Source of the DNA: Cylicocyclus nassatus
Taxonomy: Eukaryota > Nematoda > Chromadorea > Rhabditida > Strongylidae
Direction: 5' to 3'
Assembly (NCBI GenBank): GCA_958299035.1
Contig: CATQJL010000112.1
Coordinates: forward strand, 52,194,463 to 52,258,462
Length of the DNA: 64,000 nucleotides
Shown: positions 11,536-24,200 of the stretch, one piece after another
How positions within the stretch are numbered: the first letter of the stretch is position 1
Layout of the letters: each line of letters begins with the position of its first letter
Translations under genes and position numbers: made by a program
The notes under the pieces: generated by a model
What the model saw: the letters and a program-made list of their open reading frames with translations, nothing else
What the model was told of the DNA's origin: nothing
Database searches by the model: none

Positions 11536-12961
11536 TATGTGAAAAATTGTGGCAGTGTATGATGAATAATATTCAGATCTTGCCATACCGTCTCGCTTCC
11601 TTAGCTTTACAGTTTACTAAACTGGGACTCGGTTAAAACTGTTTCTAAACGCTAATAAAGTTTTATATGACATTTATAAGGGGAAATAACTCTCTTGCGC
11701 CGGGTGGCTGTGAATCTTCGTAATATTGAATTCTTCTTCTAATCATGTTTAGATACTCTTTAAGGGTATCATGGCTAAGCAGTTGTGGGTGTTAATTCCT
11801 CGCCGTTTACGATTTTCCGTCTGCTTCCGAGAAACCCACTTTCATTTTTATCATCTTGAAGATCATCATAAGGAGCAATCCTGATTTCAAACTTCTCTTC
11901 GTATCTTTCTCCTGAACATCGCAATTCATGTACGGTAATCCACATCTCAACAGTTGCGTTGTGTGATTGCACAAGAATAATTTCTGATTTATCACTGAAT
12001 AGCAAGTTTAAAAAAATGCAACATTCATTTTCTACTCAATGCAATCGTCTCCACTTTACTTTTCTTACTACTTTTCTCGATCATGGATGGCTCACTGCTC
12101 TGCTGCACATTGCTAAAATGGTGCAACTACACAAAGCTTTGTATTCGAACGAACACGGCTGTGTGTGAAGGCTTTCTTCTCCACTTGACCAAGGGGGGGG
12201 GGGTAGCTTAGAACGTCATGAAAAAGCTGTAAATTTCATCCATTATTAATGGATAAAGTCTGTCACTTTTGATTTCGAAAAATTCCAGAACGTTCCTAGA
12301 AATTAGTGTTTCTTCATACTCAGGCGATAGCAGAGTCCTTTCGCTGGCAAGATTAATGCCGCAAATGCACACATAGCCAGCAAGCTTACGAAGCTTTGTA
12401 GATGTATTAGAAAATTTTCTTTTCTTGGAATTTTTTTAGACTGTCCAAGCGCTTAATTTTTTTTATAATTTTCTGACATGCGTCTTGACACTGTCTCTTC
12501 TACTACGGTAGTTTGATGCCTTTGGTATCTCAAAAATAAAACGCAAAAATTATTAAGTAAGCTATCAAACATTCTAAAAATTCTGCTATGTCATTATGTA
12601 AAAAAATTGATATGGAAATGTTTGATATGAAAAGAAATTTTACCACTTCTAATACAACGTAAATGTTATAGAAATCATGCGCTAGACTGTTTCTTCATAT
12701 ACTTTTTAAGAAGATTTAGAAAATCTAATTCCGTATTAGATTATTGACGACAAGGTACGCTACTGCGAAACTTTATCCAAAAATAAAAGAAATCCCTTAG
12801 AATTTCACAGCTAAAAATATTGTTTTTGCCTTTTGATATTTTCTGGCACTTTTTCGTTCCTTAATCTCCTCTATCTCAAGACTACCAACGTTCTTCCCTT
12901 CATTTTTGCCGGAACAGGATATGAGTTGATTTCCCCGAAGACAAGCCATTAGTAAGAGCAG
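11536..12961. other. No gene recognised
   Basis: AT-rich sequence with no supported exon, probably intronic to the RhoGEF gene. A poly-G run lies at about 12194-12203. Confidence 0.4.
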
Positions 12962-13310
12962 CCTCATTGTTCCGAAACCTCTTTGCGCGATCGTGGGGAA
13001 ACCACAACTTCTTCTCCATCAGCTCTTTTTATCCCCGATGAAAAGTTGTACAGGGAGGATATCGAAAGCCAGAGCGAAAGCGTCAACTACCACCTGCGAA
13101 AATCGCTTTTGATACCGGTTCTAATCCACACTAGTTGCCACGGATACTAAGGATTTTCCCCAGGCTAAGCACTGCTGCTTCGTCTCTACTTGTTTTCCGA
13201 TTCTATTACGACTAAGGTGTTTCACAAGAGCAGAGGTATTCCTCGATGGAGAATCTGCGGACAGCATTATCCAAACAAGACCCGCCTTATTTTCTGGAAT
13301 ATTTCTGTCT
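12962..13310 (+). other. Possible further RhoGEF 5' exons, structure unresolved
   Basis: Two stretches look like coding sequence but cannot be joined cleanly. One follows an AGAGCAG acceptor at 12961; one of its frames contains PDEKLYREDIESQSES and stays open to about 13140. Another starts after an AGAGCAG acceptor near 13239 and contains DGESADSIIQTRPALF. The frame needed from the upstream exon (phase 1) hits a stop near 13035, so either an exon boundary was missed or a 1-nt indel is present. Confidence 0.3.
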
Positions 13311-13363
13311 GAAAATTTTTGCTCCAGTTTTTTGCGATAGATTAGAGATTTTGTAAAATTTAG

Positions 13364-16300
13364 ATCTACAACGAGCTACAATCGCAGCACAAGCATTTTA
13401 CGCCGAAAACAGTGAGCCAACAAAAACGAGGTCGCCTTGGATTCTAAAACGGCTGGTATGTTTTAGAATTTTTTGAACTTCTTTAAAAAATTTAATTATT
13501 GTTTTTCTCTCTAGTACGAATGGTCCAACCGTGCAAAACGTCGTGAAATTATCAAACATGTACAAGCGGCCTTGGAAACCTCCGTAGATCATGAGCTAGA
13601 AGATGATGAGCTGGAAAAGTTACTGGTAAGTAAATATATCATTTCAATGATCCTCAGCCGATAAGCAAAATTTTCAGCCTGTTAATTGGGACGAAATGTT
13701 CGAGGGACCAATTCAGGAGCTTCCACCTCAAGTAAGATCTTTCAATTTACTTTTGACTGAAATGAGTAGTTGAAACACTTCAAGAATAGTGTTTATTCAT
13801 AGCTGCATGTTTTTTCTATTTTTAAGGCCTTTACATCTTCACAAATTGTAATTCTGTAGGAGATTGTCTTATCAGAAACAACATGAAGCTCTGTAAATGT
13901 TCTAAATAATATTTTATTCCAGAAACAAAAATATCTGCAATCAGTCTGGGAGCTTTTTCATTCGGAACTCAAATTTCTCCATCATCAACTACTGGTCCTT
14001 CGGTATGTCACCTACTCTCCCCCCCCCCAAATATATATATGTATACACTTTTTTTCAGAAATGTCTACAAAGAGCCCCTAAAGAAATGCCAGGTTGAGGG
14101 ATGTCTACTTACCGTCGAACCTGATCTTCTCTTTGGTAACTTGGACCAACTTTGCCGAATATCACGCGGATTTTGCCAGACTTTCCTTTCCCTTCTGCCG
14201 GCTGTAAATCGTGAAGGCACTGATTATGACTGTACGGAGCTTGTCGTGAAACTCTTTGAGAAGGTGAGCTGAAAAGTCGAAAAATTGAAATTAGAAGTTC
14301 CAGTAATGAACTCATGGTGATATAAGAGCGAACTAGGGCTTCAGTTGGATTGGAAAAAATTCATATGATGTGAAGAACTTCATCAAAGTTTGAAGAAAAA
14401 GTCATTCTAACGTCTTCTGCTTGGAAGTTTTAAACCAAACTCCTCACTTTGTTCAAATATTCGCTTCGTTGTGATGGTCATTCGACCGTAAGCTGAATGA
14501 CGTATTTTTTCTTAATTGATTCACTCATTTTTTAATTTCATTTTTGAACACCCACTGACTGCTCAGAACTACATACAAAAACTTCTGCCGGACAAGAAGT
14601 TTACAGTGTTTACATTTTTACCATCCAAATTTCAAATTTCGAGAATGAAAACTTCCGTAATTTGACGCACGTTGATTGAAAAAGGAAACTTTCGCAGCAC
14701 TTTCCACAAAGGCTGGGGATTCTTTCCTTGTATGTGCCGCGGAGCTTCCGATCATTTGTCTGCGTAATGTAGTGCTGATTCGGAGTAGAGTCACCTAGTT
14801 CCTCAAACTAACTTAAAGTGTCGTTGTGCTACAAACAGCTATGCCTTGAGTCCTGTTTCACCCACTCTATTGATCACATTGCGACGAAGATCATAAAAGA
14901 AGCTAAAGGTATCAGGCTATGCTAGGGAGGGTGTTAGCCAGCTAAACTGCAAAATACCTTATTTAAGATCAACATCAGGCTCTGATCCCCATCTAGGCGT
15001 CTGTAATAACGCAAAGTGGACGTTAAGTATGTGACGCATCAAGTTTTCTGCAAATTGGCAAGTTCGAATATGGCCCTTTACCATTATTCACTGCACCGAC
15101 AAGCTTATTGGACAATTTACATACTCTATGAAAAGATTCGGGATGATCGAAATTTTTGCGTACCGAAAACGAAAATTTTCATGGAAGGCTGATCTGATCT
15201 TTTGTTTTGAAAATCTTGAAAATTATTAGGTCAGTTGCGCAATAACACCCAAGTAATTTGAAACATACAGAAATCCGTATCTTGATCAGCTTTTTTACTA
15301 ATTATGTTTGGCATGCCTGCTCCAGGTGAGAAGCTTTTAGTTGCTGGAACTCAAATGTTGTATTGGGGGGTAGGGCGGGGAAAGGCTCATGTTAACGAAA
15401 TTCTTGCGTTGTTTGCACAGAGGAACTAAACAATTTAACAATTATTATTGTACAACCATTGCACATCTCTGGACAGATCTGTCAGAGAATACGGTTGCAG
15501 ATTTTTGATACTTCAGAAATGGTGAAATGTAAATGTTAAGTACCAAAAAGTCCTAAAAATGCAACTGACAGCCAGTTTGTTAAAGTTTTGACTTAGCCGC
15601 TTTTACCAAAGGCTTCAAACTCAGCATTGGTGACTCGAGTGGAAGGTAGCCAGTTTGTTTCCCTTACCATTTCTCGAAATTTTGCGCTAAACTAGATTTC
15701 TGAGCGAATGGAAATCCCCACTTGATCATCTCCCATCTTGATAGCTGTGGAAGCTGTTGAAGTTAACTTGCTATTTTTGCTTCATCGACGCATTGGTTGA
15801 CGTAAGTAAGTGTCCAAATGATTTCAATATGACCAGCTTAGCTTCGCAAATCGGTTTTTCTTCTGAGCTTTGAACCTCGCTCTATAAATAGAGACTTATA
15901 AGACCATGTGGTTAAGCTTGTAACTAGTGTAAGCTCCTTAGCACCTTTCGAAACCACTTTGCATAAGAATAATGACATGTAGAAAATGGCAATGTAATTC
16001 GTGTGATAAACTCTTAAGTGAAAAAAAACGCCTCAAGCGATGTCCTTTCCTTGTAAATTTGTAGATTTCCAAATCAGTAGAAATATAGCAAACACGATAA
16101 CGAATATTGTATTACAGTTCTCGAAAGGTCCCTCGACGATCTCAGCATACCAAGCATACTGTATCAACTATAAGGCCACTATGGAATATTTGGGTTCCAT
16201 ACGGCAGAAAGAGGAGCGATTTACAGAATTTGAAAGGGTGAGTTTTGATTTTTAGCCTATTTTAGAGAGTCATTTTTCATCAAATACAGGCCATTAATCC

Positions 16301-18204
16301 TGAAGAATTTGTATCCTCTTGCATCGAATAATGTAAAAAACATGCTTCGAAAAATTGGAGAACTGCCAAGAATCAAAGCATTCAAAAGCAAAAATCTCTA
16401 TCATCGCCGATATTCATAGATTGTCCTTTTAGATTTGCCTAGCAGACGAGAGGTGCTTTCGATTGCAGTTAGAAGATTTGCTTATAGCTCCACTTCAAAG
16501 GTAATTTTCAACTACTAATTTTTAAGCGCTGATTATCCAAATTTTGTAGGATAACCCGACTTCCTATTTTGTTGCGTGAAATCCACAGATACACAGAAAA
16601 TATTGAAGACAAAGCTCAGGTGGAAAAAGTGATCGATTCAATGACTGAGAGTCTGCGTAAGTCGATTTTTGAAGGAAGGGCTTATTTCAGAAAAAAAATA
16701 AAAAATTTAGGATCTATTGACGATAGCGTGCAATGGTTGCATAATTTCGAACGTTTGCAACAACTACAGACTCAAGTGATATGGCCGTCAATTGTGGAAA
16801 TGGAACCAAAATCATTTGTTCCTGATGTGAGTCGATTAGTCAGCTGAAAAATAAAAAATCTCCAAATTTTATCAGGATCATTTGTTTTTCCAGTTCCTCA
16901 AGGTGGCTTTGTCTCGACAGTTTTGCGAAAATCTCCTTGCACATCCAAGAAGGAAGCTCATTCACGAAGGACCATTGGAGTTAGTGGGTAAGAACTGAAC
17001 TTCTCTAGAGGCAGTGGAAAAAAGAATTTATCTGTATTTTCAGAGAATGGCAGGACAGTCGATTGCTATGCGTTTCTCTTTAATGATATGTTTGTATTGT
17101 CAAAAACAAAGAAATGTGCATTGAAGCTGAGAGTTGTGAGTGATTTTTATTTTTAAGTGATCCTTAAACAAAACAAAGTGCTGACAACGCTCCAGATCGC
17201 TCATAATTGACTGTCAGACTGCGTCCCGAGTTGCTGCGCATGCTCAGTGCCAGCGTGGTGCCGGCGCCGTTCCACTGCCGTGCTAGCGCCGTGCCGGCAG
17301 GTATTCGATCAGTACGGGCGCGTCTGCTTACTGGCCGGCACCTTGCTGGCACGGTGCTAAACAGCCGCACACGCACCACTCTGAACGTTTAATGTAGTGT
17401 CTCTTTGCGCTACCGGGCACATTTGCGCGTAACAAATCTTGAATGGTTTAGTCGAAATTTTCTTCTGCGCAAGTTTGGCACAGCAGTTATTTTTCTGAAT
17501 GTAAAATCTGCTGGCATACAAATATTGTAAAGAGTTTGATTTTAGAAAGGTAACCCCGTTGGCAAGACGGACCATTATGTCGTACAGCGACAGCCTGTAC
17601 CCTTGGATTCCTGTGTGTTTTGCGATGCTGATTCCAACGACTCGAACAGCTCAAGTAAGTTTTGAAATTCCATCAACGAAGTTTTTTCAAAACCATTTTT
17701 TTCTAGTGTCACTGAAATTTGCCTTTGTGATCATCCACCTCACTCGGTACTATCAAGTGGTTGCCATTTACACATTACAAGCAGCGGATAAACGTGATAA
17801 AGTGAGTATGATTGTATGCGTGTTCGAAGACGCAGACAACGCAAGCTGCTGCGGCCTGCCGCGGCGCAGCTTCGACGCCTTTGAGTCGCTGCCTCCAGTG
17901 TTGTGCAGGTAGACCTATGCTTTTGCTTTTCTAGGAACTGTGGATTGAAAAATTCCAAGAATCAATCGAGAATTATGAATCAATACAACTAAAGGACATG
18001 TTGAAGTGTACGCCGCTGTTTTCCAGTTTGAGTCTAAGAAGGTAAATCCACAATTTCCACCGAGTCAACTCTCTACAATCGATTAATTACAGGTGCTCTT
18101 CGTCACGACTAATGAATAAAAATTGTAAAGAAAAAGATAAAGACTCAGAAAAAGAATGTAAAGAATGTAAAGAGCATAGTGATTCAGTAGAATCGAAAGA
18201 TTAG
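13364..18204 (+). CDS. RhoGEF (Dbl-homology plus PH-like domain), 15 exons, 5' incomplete
   Basis: Guanine-nucleotide exchange factor for Rho-family GTPases. The exons are 13364-13455, 13515-13625, 13678-13731, 13923-14002, 14059-14263, 16118-16237, 16433-16500, 16550-16656, 16711-16826, 16894-16987, 17044-17135, 17546-17654, 17707-17801, 17935-18041 and 18093-18204. All phases agree, giving about 520 codons ending in TAG. The exon at 13923 opens the DH domain with SVWELFHSELKFLHHQLLVL. The next exon continues with DLLFGNLDQLC and a FCQTFL segment. The exon at 16433 has LEDLLIAPLQR, and the next ITRLPILLREI, both typical DH core helices. PH-like strands follow in 16894-17801, including VDCYAFLFNDMFVLSK. 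The tail is Lys/Glu/Cys rich. The DH spacing resembles the PLEKHG5-type subgroup, but this is only an impression. The first exon begins in phase 1, so coding sequence upstream is missing. Confidence 0.85.
14264..16117 (+). other. Long intron of the RhoGEF gene
   Basis: This 1854-bp intron lies between the exon ending CTCTTTGAGAAG and the exon starting TTCTCGAAAGG, both in phase 0. I saw no gene, foldback or strong repeat inside it. Confidence 0.65.
17180..17395. repeat. GC-rich imperfect inverted repeat inside RhoGEF intron 11
   Basis: This island has a base composition very unlike the AT-rich intron around it. GTGCCAGCGTGGTGCCGGC near 17250 is answered by GCCGGCACCTTGCTGGCAC near 17335, giving a hairpin. 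It is probably a small inserted element. Open frames read across it on both strands are products of the low stop frequency in GC-rich sequence. Confidence 0.5.
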
Positions 18205-18424
18205 TTGTATTTTGTTGTTTCCTATGTGCGTAAGACACATATATCATTCATTTGTCTATATTCCTCCTGTTTGTGATTCTCATTCTTCGGACTATTGTTA
18301 TTTTTTTTTATTGTGATGATAAATATTTGCTGTCTATGTATGGATTTAAAGACAATTGCGCAAGCTCCAGATTACATCTTCAAAGCTAACTGTATCCAGA
18401 AGTCAGCTGCTATGATCCAGAGAG

Positions 18425-18462
18425 GTTAATTAATAAACTATTCAATGGTCAAGAATAAAGGG
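18425..18462 (+). terminator. Possible RhoGEF polyadenylation signals
   Basis: AATAAA hexamers occur at about 18431 and 18453, roughly 230-250 bp past the stop codon at 18204. They are plausible 3'-end signals for the RhoGEF transcript. No cleavage site can be fixed from sequence alone. Confidence 0.3.
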
Positions 18463-18600
18463 TGTCCCAAAAGTATGCAAAAACTTTTTAGTTCTTCGTA
18501 TCTCTTCCCAGAAAGCCTTCAGTTCCACGTACCATTCTGTAGAACTGACTTCAACTTAGATTTGCTGTATAACGCGAATCACCAATCGATCTTGATCATC
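18457..18600. mobile_element. Mariner-type MITE fragment
   Basis: It begins AGGGTGTCCCAAAA and then follows the same order as the left arm of the MITE at 43897-44543 (TCTCTTCCC, CTGTAGAACTGACTTCAACTTAG, a CGAATCACC block). The other end is missing, so this is a truncated copy just downstream of the RhoGEF gene. Confidence 0.55.
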
Positions 18601-18904
18601 CTATATTTAGGTTAAAAACTGGCCCTGATTGGCCTAATGATAAACTTTTCAATTTGTTGAGTATCCATTCTGAGGAAGGCCAGCTGACAGCTCAAAACCC
18701 TTTTGATAGCTACCACTGTAATCGTAGCCTATCAAACTGCTACATTTACAAGGCTAATTACCAGAATCAGAGGGTCTCAAACAAATTGGAAGTTACTCTA
18801 GATCAATTGATGTGTAATAAGGACAAATATAGTGCTGGGGGTTCGCCAGAGCCCTACAAGAAAGCAGTAGGTGAGTCGTTTTATACTGAGAATCTAATGT
18901 ACCA

Positions 18905-19075
18905 TTTGATTCAACTGGCTTGGCATCGACAGAGGCGGGGCTTTGTGACCTAATTAAGACTAGGTAATGATCAGAGAGCACTCGCGCGAGAGAGGCGCAG
19001 GTGCGTCGCGGGCGCGAGCGGCCTCAATTAGATCACAAAACCCCGCCCTAATGGTGCCAAGCCAGTTGAATCAAA
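18905..19075. repeat. Short palindromic MITE
   Basis: TTTGATTCAACTGGCTTGG at the left is matched by CCAAGCCAGTTGAATCAAA at the right, and a second block (GGCGGGGCTTTGTGACCTAATT) pairs with its near complement. The loop is GC rich. No coding content. Confidence 0.65.
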
Positions 19076-19868
19076 GGTTAAGTCAAAGATTGCTCCACTG
19101 AATGATACCTTAAGTTAACAAGGAAAGGAAGGGTAGTCGAAGTGGACCTTTGCTATGGGATGAATACTGCCATGAAGGGTATGAAACGATGATTCCAAAT
19201 CTACCTTCCTTATCTGCTGCGGGTTCCTGAGTAAGGAGTTACGGAGATTTCTACGAGCGAAAATTTGTATATGCAGCTAGGATAAAATCAGTGGTACCTT
19301 CTTTTTTCTTTTTTCTACTACTCTAATGATTTTCGAGTTACTCTGTGCAGTGAATAATCTTGATTCAAAGATATCCTCTCAACTCTGCCACCTCGGAACG
19401 CTCGGAAAAGTCAGCAATTGAATTTACACTGATCAAACATTGAATTTTTGCCCATAAAAACCTTCAACACTCCTTGCTCAAAAACACTAAAAACAAAAGA
19501 CCTTATAGGAAGAGAGATACTGACAATCAAAAGAGTGTTATACTTTCAACCCCCCCCCTGTATGATGATGGGCCGAAACATGTGCGTATAATCGAAGCAA
19601 AACCATATTACTTTATCCTATTGATCCGACGTCGATAATGTCATTCTAATCGACAAAAATTTGAAAAAAAAAACAGATAATTGTTCCAATCGAATGAAGC
19701 CGAGTTGGCAAGAAAACAGAATATAGCAGAGGGTAGAGGACTGAACGTCGCCGATAAGCTCCACCGCATACGGATAGCAGCTAGTCCACTGAACCCCAGC
19801 ACAGGGAGAGTCTTGGGCTGCATGCATTAACATCCTGGCCGGGATGGGATCGCAGCTCGAAAGAAAAG
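19076..19868. other. No gene recognised
   Basis: Non-coding sequence. A fragment at 19116-19150 (TTAACAAGGAAAGGAAGGGTAGTCGAAGTGG) resembles the end of the foldback element at 34660-35309. A short C run lies at 19551-19558. Confidence 0.4.
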
Positions 19869-20477
19869 CTCTATATCCTGAAGCTCCAGATATCTGGATT
19901 TCACGTTGTCTACCTATTCGTAAGTATCCCTACCATCCTTGACTATGATATTTAATAAAAACGAAAAGCTGTACAAGCTCCTTTTCCCAGCTTTTTGTAT
20001 GATCCCTGATGGTTCACAGCGCCCTACCGTCTTTTCTTCAAAGTCACTTTTCTTTCTTCGAATGCAATGAAAACGTTCCAAATTTGTGCTGTTCGTCTAA
20101 GCTAACAGCGCTAACCATGTTTCTGGTAAGAACAAATTTTTCGAAGTCGTGAGATTTGCGATGAACATTGAGTCAAAAGTTGGGTTTTATCGAAAAAATT
20201 GATATTCCAAAAACTCATTGTTCTTATCAGCAACATGCTTACCAGTGTTGGGTTAGATAATCAATACAACTTCGGAAGGTTTTTGTTAACTTCGAACGAA
20301 GAAAAATGACTTTGAAGAAAAGCGCCGGGGATCATCAGGGAATTATACAAAAAGCTGGAAAATGCGGCTTGTACAGCTTCTCGCTTCTGTTCAATATGTT
20401 CAAAGTGAAGGAAGGTAGGAGTACTTACGGATAGGTATAAAGCGTGACATCTAGTTATCTGGAGCTAGGATATGAAG
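19869..20477. mobile_element. Foldback element with ~190-bp arms
   Basis: The left arm starts at CTCTATATCCTGAAGCTCCAG and runs to about 20080. Its reverse complement occupies about 20290-20477 (CTGGAGCTAGGATATGAAGC at the end). AGCTTTTTGTATGATCCC and GATCATCAGGG/AAAAAGCT landmarks occur in mirrored order. The centre is non-coding. Confidence 0.6.
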
Positions 20478-20499
20478 CGATTGATTTAGCAAGTACATA

Positions 20500-20840
20500 T
20501 GTTGATGATTCATGTATCATCAACCTTAACAATTCTATACACCTAATAGCTTACAAGTATTCACCACAGGCTACATTCTCCAACCGCTTATATTTAAGTG
20601 TCGAGTCACTCACCAGTGAGTGGCACCTATCTTCCAGGGGCCGCGCCAAGCCGCGGCATCCTCTTTCTTGCATATATTTCCTGGACAGTCTGATTGTGCA
20701 CGGGTCAGCTCCGCCTTACTACCTATATAAGGAGCCCTCGATTGTATTACAGGGTGCTCCCCCCGGTTCAACACCGGGTTCGTCTCAATAAATATTTCAA
20801 GGACTCCACCATCGACAGCGAGACATTGGTTTCCACCAAA
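20500..20840 (+). repeat. 5' LTR of BEL/Pao element 1
   Basis: This LTR starts TGTTGATGATTCATG and ends TTCCACCAAA. It is closely similar to 28080-28410, which lacks about 10 bp near the 3' side. It holds a TATA-like box (CTATATAAGGAGCCC near 20731) and an AATAAA polyadenylation hexamer (near 20789), placed as in a typical LTR. Confidence 0.8.
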
Positions 20841-20841
20841 T

Positions 20842-20851
20842 TGGTGCATCG
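20842..20851 (+). other. Primer-binding site, tRNA-Gly type
   Basis: TGGTGCATCG lies one base after the LTR. It is complementary to the 3' end of eukaryotic tRNA-Gly(GCC), CGATGCACCA including CCA. The same site occurs in the second BEL/Pao element in this window. Confidence 0.7.
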
Positions 20852-20944
20852 ACCCGTGAAACCACCTCGTATTCCATCTGCAACCGGAGGAATCGAGGCC
20901 ACAAGACCCGCGTGGCAGGAAAAAGACAACCAACCGACTATCTG

Positions 20945-21250
20945 AAAATCTCTGTGCATCCTTTTCGTAAGTGATCCAGAGAGGTGTATTAGAAATCAGT
21001 CGGTCGTGTGAACTTTTTCTTGTAAACTCTCTGTGCATCCTTTTCGCAAGCGGACCATAGAGTGGGGAAGAATCAGGGTCACCACACAATCAGGCAACTT
21101 GGAAACTTTTTGTGCATCCTATTCAGAAAGTGAAAGAGTAGTCAAGTGGAGCACATAATCACATTAATACGTGAAACTTTTCGTGTATCATTTCCGTAAG
21201 CGATCCAGAGGGTGGAACAAATTTTGTAGGTGCAACACATAACCATATAA
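20945..21250. repeat. ~80-bp leader repeats of BEL/Pao element 1
   Basis: Four imperfect copies of a unit containing TGTGCATCCTTTTCGTAAG and CGATCCAGAG start near 20945, 21027, 21105 and 21176. A fifth at about 25038 lies just after the nested 3.8 kb insertion and was separated from the others by it. Confidence 0.65.
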
Positions 21251-21263
21251 GACCGTCAAACTT

Positions 21264-24200
21264 CTCAGACAACTGGCCGGAACTTCCGCAGCGCTTTCGC
21301 AGGGTTTCCGCAAGTGACCCGGCGGAAATCCTGCGAAAGCGCTGCGGAAACCCTGCAATCTCAGGGTGCAGGGTTTCCGCAGCGCTTTCGCAGGATTTTC
21401 GCAGCACTTTGCGCTTTTAATCCGCGATCCGTTTCTTCCATATCAAGCTTCCTTTTTGATACTAGGATTTCCTTTCCAATACTAGGTTTTCGCTTTTTAG
21501 TAAGGCATTATTTCTTTGATGTGGAAATTCCTCTAGACTTTCTAGATGCTAAGAGACGTAGACAGCGCGAGATAGTTTCAATGAGAAAGCAAATGGCAGA
21601 GTGTATTGTTTTATGCAGGACACCATATAGAAAATCACAATAGGCCGAAGTTGATAATTGCAAACTAACAGATTCAATGAAGTGTTCATAAATAAATACA
21701 CATAAAGTTACAGAAGCATTCGAGTATGTATGCATAACCGAATAAGTTTAATCGGCAGATATGAAGAATTAAAAAGTGTTATACTGATGGAAGAGTAAAG
21801 AATAATGGAAGAATAAGATAAAAACAAGAATAACAATCTCATTCACAAAGGATAATATGCGCTTTGAAGCGAAGGTGGTCCTGTGGGGAAATAAACCGTT
21901 TCCACTTATCGGGTGTATTTTGACCTTGTCCGCGCGACTGAAGCCGGCTTCGGCCTCCCTTCATTTCTGTGATGAGAATTAATTGAAATTTCGTGATGTA
22001 AATGATGTAAATCGTGCCTTGCCGCAAGTGTTCCATTTTGCAACTTCTTCGCCAAGAAATACGGAGCAAATTTGGACGATTCATTTGAAATTTTCGGAAA
22101 TTTCGAAATCTCAACAGTAGAAGCTCTGAAGCGGATTTGAAAATTACAAGTTTTCTGCAAAAATCAAGGCTTTACTTTGACTTGAATTTTTTTGGAATTT
22201 TCAAATTTGGAGCGACAGAACTTTTGCTTTAATCTAATATTCCCGCATTTTCCACACAAAACAGGTATGTGTCAGACTCTAAGGCAGGTATGTGTAAGTG
22301 AAAGTTATTATAAGTTATTGTTGAATTTTCATAAATTAATACTTAGGAAACAATACTAATGAATCAAAAGCTCGTTCCCATCCTTTTCAAAAATTCGAAA
22401 CTTTCTTCCTTCACATCCGATCTGCACATGTTTATTTTGAAAGAAGACATGCTTTCTAATGGTACCTGAGGCACTTTTTGATAGCTCCAAAGGTAGAAGC
22501 CGGTAAAGAAAATTATTCTATTTCAATATTCCCCATGTGTGGTCGCAAAAGTCTGCTTGCAGAAAATTGGAGCATTCGGTAAATTAATCATGTGCAGATC
22601 CGTTGAAGGTAGGAAGTATCTGGGAGAGAGAAAAGCATTTAAAACAACAAAACAGAGGAGCAGAGAACGATAAATATATTAAAGCAGTGGCGGTGCAAGA
22701 AACTTTTTCAGGGGGAGGGGGACAAAAAATTATTTGGGTTTGTGGGCGTGAGCCACCGAACAAAGGGCAATTTAGGAATGGTTGAATTTTCGTGGTTTCA
22801 GCTTTTGTATGCCCTCGATTTTTTTATAGCAAAAATGGGCGGAGTGAGCCACACCTTCGAAAATTGCCTAAACAGACTACTTTAGAGTTTAGAAGAGCTG
22901 ATCTTTCATTATCTACAGTCGCAGACTACTATGAATATTCTTGAGACCCATTATGCTTTGCCCCTTTCTTTTGATATATTTCTACCCACATTATTTCTAT
23001 TTTACTCAATCATTCAACATTATTATTTGAAAATTTCTCGAGCTATGATTAAATCATAAGTTTTGAACTTTTTATCTTGAATCAAAAATCATTATTTTGT
23101 GATGTGTGCGGTGTTGTGAGAGGAAAAACATTTGAAAATCAAAAGCAGAGAGTAGAAAAGGATAGACACACGAAAAGCAGTGGCGGCGCGAGAAATTTAT
23201 TTGAGGGAGGGGAGGGAGGGATTGAAACTTTTGGGTTTGTGGGCGTGTGGCCACTTCCAGCAAAAAAAATTCAGGAATGGTTGAACATTTGCGGTTACAA
23301 TTTTTGTACCACCTCAATTCTTTTTAGCATAGCTCCTTCGAAAATTGTCCACAACTATTAGGTGGTTAAGTACGTTCGCCACTCAAAACTACGTTCGCTA
23401 CTTTTTCAAAAAATCATAATTTTCTTTCGACTCGATGGATCTCTTTGATTTTTTATCTATCTAAGAGAGGAAATCATTCTCTTACAGCGATATCTCTGCC
23501 ATAAATTGGCTCAAGAAAGTGCGCGAGTTAGAAGCAATTGAAGATTACTTAACTTGGCATTTTTCAAGCAGGCTCACCAAAAAATTCTGAAATTTTTCGA
23601 TAGAAAATTTTTTTCAATAGAATAAATTATGTCCTTTACTATAGTGCCTTTTCCAAAAACAGAAAAGACTGAAATTAGAAGCAAATAAAGAGAACAAATA
23701 CTTCAGTTTTGCAATTTTCGAGCATGCTCAAAAATGCCCAAAAACGTCACAGAAAAGACGGGTTATTCATGAACATAGGTTTTGTGACCTCCTTCTAGCT
23801 GACAGAAATTCGTGCCAATCGAAAGCAATTTTGATTTTCGTAGAAAATCAGATCCGAAAACTCGGTAATTACGAAAATCAAAATTACTCTCGATTGGCAC
23901 AAATTTCTCTCAACTAAAAAGAGAAGGTCAATAAACCCATGTTCACATGACTTTCCCGTCCCTTCCGACGCAGAACTGTATTAATTCTCTTTATTTGCTT
24001 CTAATTCCAATCTTTTTTGTTTTTGGAAAAGGCTATGGTAAAGAGCATAGCCTTCTCTATCAAAAAAATTTTCAAAATTTTTTCGTGACTCTGCTCGAAA
24101 AGTGCCAATTTTGAGTAGTTTTCTTCAGTTGCTTCTAAATTTCAAACTTTCAACTTTTTTATGCCAATTCATAGCGAAAGTACTGCTGTAAAGAGAATGA

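Noticed and set aside
17559..17912. 117-codon continuous open frame on the plus strand
   Set aside because: It reads through two well-supported RhoGEF introns and is in the wrong frame for the domain.
20444..21089. Open frames on both strands over the first LTR
   Set aside because: The same sequence recurs as an LTR at 28080-28410 with TATA and AATAAA signals; the frames are not conserved between the copies.
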